Positions 21,321 through 30,104 of a stretch of DNA of 64,000 nucleotides are shown piece by piece. A program made the position numbers and the translations under genes. The notes beneath the pieces were generated by a model. That model saw only the letters and a list, made by a program, of their open reading frames with translations. It ran no database searches and had not been told where the DNA came from. How positions within the stretch are numbered: the first letter of the stretch is position 1; every line of letters begins with the position of its first letter. Source of the stretch: Bryum argenteum (taxonomy: Eukaryota > Streptophyta > Bryopsida > Bryales > Bryaceae); the NCBI GenBank assembly GCA_037043015.1, contig CM073322.1, forward strand, positions 27,804,364 to 27,868,363, given 5' to 3'.

Positions 21321-24300
21321 ATGAGCTCCACACAAGCGTCAAGGTAAGACTCACGCACATGGCAGTATAGTGAATTGTGTCTGTGTTATCGTACGTGCTT
21401 CTTGCAATTTACAATTCAATTTCGGCGTCATAAACCCTAAACCCAGAAGATCGTTCCGTATGTGTCGTGGACGCCGTTCCTGTGATGCTTAAGATTTTGT
21501 GTTTCCGATGTAAGTGCAGGCTAGCCTTCGTTTTCATTGCATCCGTCTGGAGTGCAAAACTATTGCTTTCAGGGAATGAAGAAAGCGGTACTCCGAAATA
21601 TGCGCCGTAATTCTCGGGAGGTCATTTAGCCGGAGTCAAGAGAACTAGCAGGACTATCAGAGTGTAGCAATTTAGCTCGATTCGAGCTAAATTGCGGGGC
21701 TTGTACAGTCGAGGAATTTAGCTCGAATCGAGCTAAATTACAGGACTTTGCAAAGTCGAGCGATTTAGCTCGACTCGAGCTAAACTATGACTAACCGTAG
21801 ACATAATAGTTTAGCTCGATTCGAGCTAAACAAAACGTTCGATAGATTTGTTTTAAAATTAACCAGTTTAGCTCGAGTCGAGCTAAACTACGGAGTCCAA
21901 ATGGCGCAAGCTGTGCTTCAGTTTAGCTCGACTCGAGCTAAACTATACGTCTACTTTTGAGAGAATCGACATCCATTCAGTTAAGCTGGACTCGGGCTAA
22001 ACTAGACGCTTGCTTTTGAGAGAATCAAAATTTATTAAGTTTAGCTCGAGTCGAGCTAAACTCAGGCACCCCACTCGCCCAATATGTTACTCAGGTTAGC
22101 TCGACTCGAGCTAAACTGTGACCGTAAGTATGACTAAATTTACCTAAAATGAATATTGAGCTACTGTTAATACTGTAATCCTCAAAGAACAAAGTTTAGC
22201 TCGACTCGAGCTAAACTAAACGATTTCATTACAATCATATGAAATCCAGTAAGTTTAGCTCGAGTCGAGCTAAACTGCTGAATCAAACTCGCCCAGCAGG
22301 TAAGTCAGTTTAGCTCGACTCGAGCTAAACCCTGACCCTAAGTATGTCTGTACTCACATAAAAAGAAGAGTGAGAGAATGTGAATATTCTAATCCTCTAA
22401 CTATGAACATTAGCTTTAATCGACCTACACTAATCAATTTCATTACAATCACTTGGAATCTGGTAAGTTTAACTCGAGTCGAGCTAGACTAGACGTTTGC
22501 CTTTGAGAGGATTAAACTCCTTTCAGTTTAGCTCGAGTCGAGCTAAACTCAGGCACCCCACTAGCTCAATATGTTACTCAGTTTAGCTCGACTCGAGCTA
22601 AACTGTGACCCTAAGTATGTCTGAGTTTACCTAAATTGAAGATTGAGCTAATGTAAATATTGGAATCCTTTAACTATGTAGTTTAGCTTGCTTCGAGCTA
22701 AACTAAACGAATTCATTAGAATTATTTGAAATCTGGTAAGTTCAACTCGAGTCGAGCTAAACTGATAAATCACCCTCGCCCAATCTGCAACTCAGTTTAG
22801 CTCGACTCGAGCTAAACTGTGACCCTAATTAATCCAGAATTTAGCTAAAAAGAAAATAGAGCTGATTTACTCCATTAAATCTTTAGACTGTGAAGTTTAG
22901 CTCGATTCGAGCTAAACTAAATAATTACAGTAGAGGTTCTTGAAATCTGAAACTTAGCATTAGCTCGATTCGAGCTATATTACAGCACCTCGCAGAGTCG
23001 CGCAATTTAGCTCGCTTCGAGTTACATTTGATTACTTCGCAAATACGAGGAATTTAAGCTCGAATCGAGCTATTGTGACTTTAATGTAACTTTCTTATAA
23101 CTTATATCTATGTTCTTGTGCATCTGCAGCATGGGCACCTCATCCGCTGAAGAGGAGTCTGTTGTTCCCCCAGTGAACCCGGATATTCCAGATTTTGAGG
23201 TTGTTCCACCTCGACTCTGGTCGGGCAGAACTGTGGCGTTGCACAACAGCGATGGTCTCAAAATTGCAGAAGGTTTACCTCGGAATTTAAGATCCAATGC
23301 CCTTACTGATTCTTCAGGTCTCCTCGGTGAATCTGTTATTGTAGTGCAAGTTTCAACTTTGTTTGTGCCTGTGGACAATCCTGACGACTGGATTTACTCA
23401 TTCAAGTTGTGGCCCATTGATCGAGTTCTTCTGGACGGTGTTAGTCTTTTGCACCATACGCAGCGGGATGTGTACAACCGTTGGCTTAAAGAACAGGGTC
23501 GGGTCAATGGTAGACGCACTCGTACGTATGACAATTCCAAAAGGAATGTTCCTACTGAAGCACCTCGCAGAGCAAAAAACTTGTTGACACAGCAGTCGAT
23601 CAACGAAGTCGCATCGAATACCTGTTGTAGCCGAAATTGTGTCCAACATTACCCTAGAGACAAGATAAAGGTTCTTAGGTCTCGCATTTATGAAAATACA
23701 ACAGTGCAGTTCAGAAATCACATCAAATTAGATGTTCATCGACAATTCCATACAAACGCTAATCGGCGGAATGTCGTGACACTTGAAGGCATAGACGTAT
23801 GTCCGTTAGCGTGGATGCAAATTATGGGTGTTAGTTCTAGCGTCTTTTATCGCAACGCTTTGAACGCAGCTGCTGGGTTCGAAGCCCAACATCATGGGAA
23901 TACTGGAAAACGAAAGCCCAGGGGTCATACTGTTGTAGCTTCTGCTGTCTTGGGCGCATTACTTGCTAGGCATGCTGACCACATGCCTCACAAGTCTCAT
24001 AGCCTCTCCTCAGGGGAGAAGGTTGTAACGAAGATACTTCCTGCAAGTTTTAAGTGGAAAAATCAGATTCCGCCTATATGTGAACATCTTGCTGAATGCG
24101 GGCTTCCACCAGTTTCAGCTTCAAGCATTAGCAAAATCCGCCGACTTAGCTATCCGGAGTACTACGCGAAGAGGGCAGGAGACAATTTCGCACGGTGCTC
24201 AAAGTGTGATGAGTTTGACTCATTGATGAAGCTGGCCTTACCAGGAAGTCAATCTGCACTTTTATGGTCAAGGAAACTTAGTGCGCACTTGGACTCGGCG

Positions 24301-26010
24301 TTTGCTCATAGGGATTTGTATTACCTCAATCGTTTTAGGTCAAAGACGATGCCTCATGAGGTTCTTACTATTATGCATGACAAGATGGACCACTCAAAGA
24401 CAGCCTCCCCTGCCTTATCCCACAAGGTGAAGAACTTAGATGGTCTCATGAAATTGCCTCTCGCAGTGACAGGCATTTTAGCTCATGGACATGTAGATCA
24501 GCGCTATGCGCATTTTGGATTAGATATTTTCTCACATGATGCAAATTATACTGTGGGGTCATTTGCGAAGCTGCTACGCGATCTGGAGGCTCCGCCGAAA
24601 TCCACCTCCAGACAACTTTTTACAGAGGCATCTTCGCATCCTCTTTACGCAGCTCTTCTTCATGGTTCAGAGATGTGTTTGGATCCACTTGGCCCGATTC
24701 CGGACATTTTGGTTCCACCTAGGCCATTGCCCCCTATATTAAATGTACAAATGGACAATGCAGTTAGTGATAACAAAAATAGGTTTGTCTTCAGTTTCTG
24801 GTCCCTTCTCGTAGCCAAACGGGTATTTCGAGAAGTATATGTTAATTTTATGCTAGTTGGTCACACTCATGACGACATAGATGCATTATTTGGTCGTTGG
24901 AGCATGGCTTTGCATAAGGAGGATTATCCTACTATCCCTCTTCTCATGAAATCTTTCATGAAGCTAGAGTCACTTCCTGTCATTCCTCACCTCGTTCAAG
25001 AGGTTCCTAACTTCAAATCTTTCATTCAAGAGTGGCTGCTGGAGGGTGATGAAGCATTGGTTGGACATACAAAAGCGCATCAGTTCAAGTTCTTCCTCGA
25101 TGCACGTGGATGCCCCGTTATGAAGTACAAAATTCTTTGCCATGACGATGAATGGCTTCCTAGAGGTGATGAGGGGGGCATTAAGTTATGGAAGGAGGAT
25201 TCAGAGGGTAGATCGCTATGGCCTAGGGGGGTTCCACAAGCTATGCGGCCAATGCAGATGCGTCATTTGCCGGAGATTGTGAAAGGAGTTTCAGGATTCG
25301 TTGACCATTGGGAGCGATTATCACGTGAGTCAATCGAATCACGGCGACTGTACGAGCCTCTCTCATACTATTGGAGCAACGTAAAGGATGCTCTTTGTAT
25401 ACCTATGGATACACTAATATCCCAGGAACCTGGTATCTCGTCAACTCTTGAAGAAGCTCCGGAGTTGGAACATGGGTTTTGGCCATCAACTCGTCTCGCA
25501 CATGCTGTAGAAGATGAGTTTACATTGGAGGGGACACTTCGTGAAGAGTACGGCGAAGACGACCACTTTGTAGGTCAAAGACGTGATCGACCAGCTCCGT
25601 CATTCCGAGTTGGACGTGACCTTTACAAGGGATATTTTGTTGCACTACGTCCATGTGGCACAGATGGCCGTCCATTTTGGATAGGGCGTGCTATGTCTGA
25701 TCCAAATTCAAACCCAGACTTACCTAATACCGTAGAAATCCAATTCTTTCGTCCCATATCACGGGATAGGGATGTTCAAAAGTATTATACAGGTTGGGAT
25801 GTAAACAAAAAGCTACGTTGGACGGTGGAGAGAGGCGTCGACGTTTCATCTCAAAGTACGGATGCCATTTTCACAGCATGGAAATCTAGAACAAGGCAAC
25901 CTAGGGGGGACGACGGAATGGGGCAAGATATGACTATTTCAATACCTGAAATTCAAATCAATATCATAAAGGCCTCTTTGGGAGAACTTGCCACATCTTC
26001 AGAAGAGTAG
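21321..26010 (+). CDS. DUF7869-type transposase-like protein (967 aa, two coding exons)
   Basis: Predicted exons are 21321-21343 (23 nt, MSSTQAS) and 23130-26010, joined by CAAG|GTAAGA and CATCTGCAG; the joined frame reads MSSTQASSMGTSSAEEE. The ATG at 23110 also opens the long frame but lies before a strong acceptor, so I prefer the spliced start. In order: a cysteine cluster (TCCSRNC) and CSKC, both zinc-ligand-like; an MHDKMDHSK motif (Asp about 425/429); VQMDNAVSDNKNR (Asp about 550); and VGHTHDDIDALFGR (Asp about 589/590/592). These three acidic motifs match, from memory, the D / LQLDN / GHTHEDID signature of DUF7869 proteins of mosses and oomycetes and suggest an RNase H-like DDE/D nuclease. 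A C-terminal segment (GYFVALRPCG ... FWIGRAM) looks like a small barrel reader domain. The reading frame is intact. The first intron holds the right palindrome array. Confidence 0.82.
21671..23062. repeat. Array of 22 GANTC palindromes filling intron 1 of the DUF7869 gene
   Basis: Core starts and centre bases: 21671T, 21717A, 21764C, 21810T, 21867G, 21922C, 21981C (degenerate), 22040G, 22095C, 22195C, 22254G, 22309C, 22468G (degenerate), 22527G, 22582C, 22682C (degenerate), 22741G (degenerate), 22796C, 22896T, 22960T, 23006C (degenerate), 23047A. A decayed copy lies near 22430. From 21922 the steps are 59, 59, 55, then repeated 100, 59, 55, a 214-bp period. Spacers such as CACCCCACTCGCCCAATATG and TGTGACCCTAAGTATGTCTG recur. 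The first four copies have a shorter step of 46-47 bp. Confidence 0.95.
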
Positions 26011-26409
26011 TATTCCATCAATGATGCTCTACGCATCCGATAGCCGACTCTTAGACCATTTAGTTTGTATTCTAATATATAGTCGTAAGTGAATTACATA
26101 TTATACTGTATTTTGTTCATTTCCTACTATATATTCAAATTATGGGTTGATGCAATCCAATTCTTCATATTACGATGTTGATCCAATCTACGACAAGTGC
26201 TTATCATATTGCTAACACAAGGGTCTCAATCACTCTGTTTTATTTTCTTCATCTCATGACATGCTTTCCACATAATGTTTTGATCTAAGTGGACCTCCCA
26301 ATTTAATGGAAATTTTATTTTAATAATACATATGCTTACGGTGTGGCCAATAACTGAGTGAATTTTAGCTCGATTGAACTCCATGTATTAATTTGGGAGA
26401 TTGTTCTTC
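26011..26409. other. 3' UTR of the DUF7869 gene and right subterminal region
   Basis: AT-rich tail. A single palindrome arm with its centre (TTTAGCTCGAT, 26364-26374) remains 36 bp inside the right terminal repeat, the only trace of the palindrome outside introns on this side. No other feature seen. Confidence 0.6.
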
Positions 26410-26433
26410 TCCCATTATAACGAATACGAGGTT
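26410..26433 (-). repeat. Right terminal inverted repeat
   Basis: Ends ACGAATACGAGGTT on the plus strand. Its reverse complement matches 6579-6602 at 23 of 24 bases. Confidence 0.88.
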
Positions 26434-26490
26434 GTCTGTGTGTAGCACAAGAAATGGCGTATCTTATCACCGATACCACTTCATAGTTCA
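26434..26490 (+). pseudogene. SCPL carboxypeptidase pseudogene, right part (end of exon 14 and 3' UTR start)
   Basis: GTCTGTGTGTAGCACAAG, AAATGGCG, TCTTATCACC and CACTTCATAGTTCAAG align in order with the end of exon 14, the stop and the first UTR bases of the SCPL gene at 30.1 kb. It continues the exon interrupted at 6578. The first four bases are the target-site duplication. Confidence 0.88.
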
Positions 26491-27239
26491 AGGCCTATTG
26501 TAGCAAGGAAACCGGTGCTTATATGGTGAAACCACCTAAAGCCGTGCACCACCACAAGTACATACCATCCTAAATGGGAGCATGTACCACCCTAAAGGCA
26601 CGCACCCAAGATTCGTGTCTTCATAAAGAATTCACCTTTCTTGCATGTACCTCATGCATACATAATTGAGGTACCCACTTTTAGTTTTCTAAGATTTGTA
26701 TTTAATTATGTGTGTGTTTTAAAATTCCACAAAATAGGGAAGCTATGTCTTAAATACAAGATGGTTGAAAATGATATATGAAACTCTAATGCTCATACCA
26801 TTACTTTGAAGGGTCTCGGCCCCAAAATAAAAAGTAAAAAAATTTACATGTTTGTAGTCATCTCTTATAACAAAAAAGAGCTTTGTGATATGTAAATCTA
26901 CATGGTTTTCTATCATAAGTCAATTTATTTGACAAGAATATATAATATGAGCTATGAGTATATTTATAGTATTTGAAACTTAGAAATAATAAATTTATTT
27001 TGAAATAGTTGACTAGTATCGTTATTTTGATTTTGGAGTTGTTAGATGATATAACTATAATTGTTTCATATGTGACTTTCAACCATCTTTCAATACCTTT
27101 TCTGTGAACTCATATATTCAAACAATTCTTTCAATATTATCCATTCATTGGGAACCGGGAACGTCACGGGAACAAGAAGCAGGAAGAGTGAGGAAGACGA
27201 TGAAGCAGAACGAATTAGGGTTGCAAAATTCTTTTGGCT
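26491..27239. other. Intergenic and promoter region
   Basis: AT-rich spacer between the SCPL pseudogene tail and the chloroplast-protein gene. Its last part presumably contains that gene's promoter and 5' UTR. No distinct motif recognised. Confidence 0.5.
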
Positions 27240-29455
27240 ATGGCAACAATGGCAACATCCGAAGTGTTGCGGAGCTCCCATGGCTGCATTTTGTCACCTT
27301 CGATGTCCCTCCTCCGCTCCAAAATTTCGCCCACTCCCTTAGCTTTCCATCGACCCGATTCTTGTCAAATTCGGCCGCCAGTAGCAAGCTCACTAATTAG
27401 ATTGCCCAATTCGAGGTTGCATATACCGGTAGGGTATCCTTCATCGAGCCGGAGGTGCTCGCTTATAGCTCAAGCGAAGAAAGTGGCAGAAATTGAGGTT
27501 AGTGTGGATAAGGTCGAAGGTGCAGAGGAGGACGAAGAAGAGGAGGTAGAGATTTCTTGGATTCAGGAAAAGGCCGAGGATCTTGTTGTTGCTACTGGCC
27601 AAGCACTTGATAAAGTCCCTGGACCTAGAGTGGCAGAGACTCGCATGCCCTGGCTCGTTGCGGTGCCTTTGGCCTACCTCGGAATCACTTTCGTTCTTTC
27701 TATCGTCAAGACATACAAAAAGTACACATCTCCCAAGGGCCAACGAAAACGTCAGGTAGAGTCCTCGAAAGAATCGGTCATGGAGTCCTGGTCGGAGTAA
27801 GCGACTCCTGATATTGCATTTTGGATCAGCTGCATGAGAGGCAAGCAATTGTTTGCTTCTGAAAGTTTCCCTCTTCCCCGTTGGAGTGTCTTTCTGATGA
27901 GAGGATGCGATGGCAGATAGGAAAGAATGCGTTCTTGTGCGAAGCTTTGGAGGAGTATTTTCCATCGAAAAGGACTGAATTGGATTCTAGCAAGCTTCAG
28001 AAGCTTGCAAGCCAGGTACAGCTTGCCCTTTACGTTTTTTCACTAGTGTGCTTCAGGTGGTAAACCTTTCGTATACTATCAGCACGCATTATCTATATAC
28101 GCTTTATAGTACTTTTCGAACTAAGGCATTATAATTCGGATGTCTGGAAAGATAACACCTGAATTATCGAACATCAATACTGTTGGTGTGTTTGACGAGG
28201 GACATATGTCGTGAGGTTCAATTTTGGATTTTCGCATCAATGGGAGTAAATTTCTCATAGAAGATAGTCCTTACTGTGACTGAGTATATGTGAAGCAGAT
28301 GGCTCACATTGCAATTGGATTTGTGGCGGTCTGCAGTGCAACTTTTCCACGGCTGAGGTTCTGCGCAAGTACATACGCTATGTCTTAAACGAGCGGCCGT
28401 TCACTCCAGACACAGTTGCTGACTTGCTCCATCTGAGGAAGGTTTCAGGTTTAAGTGAACCTGAGGTTGCCGAAGTGTTGAACGATGTTGCTAAACGTGT
28501 CGTGAAGGCTAAAGGTACTTTGCTCTTTCACAGTCTTCCGTTATGCGGAGGAGGAAGTTTCTTGATTTGTAGTATGAGATTGCTTCTCATATTCCTGTGC
28601 AGCATTTATCTTTCTCCACATTAACATACTGGAGTATTGTCTTGTGAACTTCTAAGAGCAAGTTGTTGTAGATAGCTCATCAATATCGTGAATGTGGGTG
28701 TGCCAGGCCCAGTCGTTATGAATACTGAAGGCTTCACAGAAAAGGGTATCAAGCGCAAGGCGGCTGTGCAGGCCCTCTTCGCCAAGCTCCTCTACCTCTC
28801 TGAAGTGAGTTCTCTATGAATCACCCGATTGGAGGAATGCAATCAAGCTCTAAGCATGTTAACAGCTCCCTATACAAGTGTATCCTCTGTTCATTCACTT
28901 ATTCGAATGGATACTTAGCGGGTTTCAGTCAGCTCTGCAAGGCTGTACGATCGTTTTAACGCGATGGTGCTGTCATATCCTTTCACTTATGTATGTACCG
29001 GAAGTGCGGATATTGGGTTTTAATCGTAATATGAATCTGACGACTTGTTCGCTGCTTGTTCCAGTTGGAGGAGTTCGTCACAAGTGATAACAGGAGTGCT
29101 TTGACAATCAAAACAACATTTGGTGTCACTGAGTATGTTCATTCAATCCAACCTATGCATTGCTTTTCAGTCTCAATGCATGTGTGGAGAATCTAAATAC
29201 TTTCCATCTGACGAATCCTTTAGTTGCATTCGAGGGATATAATTTTTCAGTCGAGTGAAATGTTCGTATTTCTAGTAAGCACCTACTTTACAACGAGTTG
29301 AGAACGTTGGCTTCTTTTGCTGCAGTGGCGACGCAAACATGATCCGGATTGACACATTGTCTGAGCAATCCGACCTAGAATCTCTGGAGCGAATGGTTGG
29401 GGGAGAGTCCGACGATGAGGAGGCTAATTCACCCGAGAATGTCGAGAAGCAATAG
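27240..29455 (+). CDS. Conserved plastid-targeted membrane protein of unknown name (362 aa, six exons)
   Basis: Exons are 27240-27755, 27917-28015, 28337-28514, 28707-28804, 29065-29132 and 29326-29455. All have GT-AG borders and agreeing phases. The first ~75 residues are rich in Ser, Arg and Pro and poor in acids, like a chloroplast transit peptide. An acidic patch (EGAEEDEEEEVE) follows, then one hydrophobic segment (about 135-155, WLVAVPLAYLGITFVLSIV), then a basic stretch. The C-terminal half is helical and well formed (EVLRKYIRYVLNERPFTPDT, VADLLHLRKVSGL, FTEKGIKRKAAVQALFAKLL) and ends acidic. I recall closely similar uncharacterised chloroplast proteins across land plants but cannot give a trusted name. 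It is probably a single-pass plastid membrane protein with a soluble helical domain. Confidence 0.85.
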
Positions 29456-30104
29456 AGTTTAATCTCGAGTATCGGTGCTGTAAGCTTAATTTTGTCCAGT
29501 TTCATTTCTTAACGTCGTAGCATTCGTGAGAGAGATATCAAAAACGGGAACTACTTCTCATTTAGGTAGCATTCAGTATCAGGATGGTGAGAGATTAGAC
29601 GGGGGAAACTCTCACTTACTGACTACATCCCTTCTTGGGCTCAGAAACTTATTTTTACAAAAAAGTTTTCCACTGTCAGGATTGTGTGGCTTTCCAAGAT
29701 TAAAGTGGCTCATGCCTTTCTTAATAGGTATATCAGCATGCTTTATCTCATACGTGGTTCATGCTCTTTACATACATACAGTAATTGCTTCAACACATTC
29801 ATTTCAATCGTTTGCGGAGAAATTCGAATCTATTATCTCGAGGATATTAGAAGAGCTAAATCTAGTCCTATACTAATTCCACACATACTCCTAGTTAACT
29901 TAAAATTGGAAACCAGGGTATGCAAATTACGAGAATCATGTAGATTTATCTGTACGCTTTGCTTGTTTAAGATGAACGATGATCGTATTTTATCATGAAA
30001 TATCCGAAATAATTGAAGGGACCCCCAGTCCTATTTGGTGCAGGAGGTACATCCAGGAGGTATCTTTGGAAGAGGTCGGTGCCCTTGAAGCACTCTAGCT
30101 TGAA

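Larger units (their letters stand above)
6579..26433. mobile_element. 19,855-bp terminal-inverted-repeat transposon with DUF7869, ParB/methyltransferase-like and phosphatase-like genes
   Basis: Bounded by 24-bp inverted repeats (6579-6602 and 26410-26433, one mismatch) and flanked by a 4-bp direct repeat GTCT. The flanking DNA on both sides is one interrupted exon of an SCPL pseudogene, which fixes the ends independently of the repeats. Inside, one gene runs rightward (21.3-26.0 kb) and at least three run leftward (6.9-15.5 kb). A roughly 6-kb centre holds tandem repeats and a telomere-like tract. About 56 copies of a GANTC-centred palindrome lie in its introns. The DUF7869-type protein is the likely transposase by its motif pattern. 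Superfamily is unassigned: a 4-bp duplication fits several classes, and I do not recognise the terminal sequence beginning AACCTCG. Confidence 0.88.

Noticed and set aside
23110..23129. Start of the DUF7869 protein at the ATG at 23110
   Set aside because: A strong acceptor (CATCTGCAG) ends at 23129 and a well-formed coding exon with a consensus donor lies at 21321-21343 in matching phase. The later Met at 23131 remains possible if the first exon is not used.
6579..26433. Endogenous giant virus or Polinton/Maverick fragment
   Set aside because: No capsid, packaging ATPase, protease, integrase or DNA polymerase is visible, and the genes have ordinary plant introns. A TIR transposon explains the ends.
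6579..26433. Helitron
   Set aside because: Terminal inverted repeats and a target-site duplication are present; no Rep/helicase gene.
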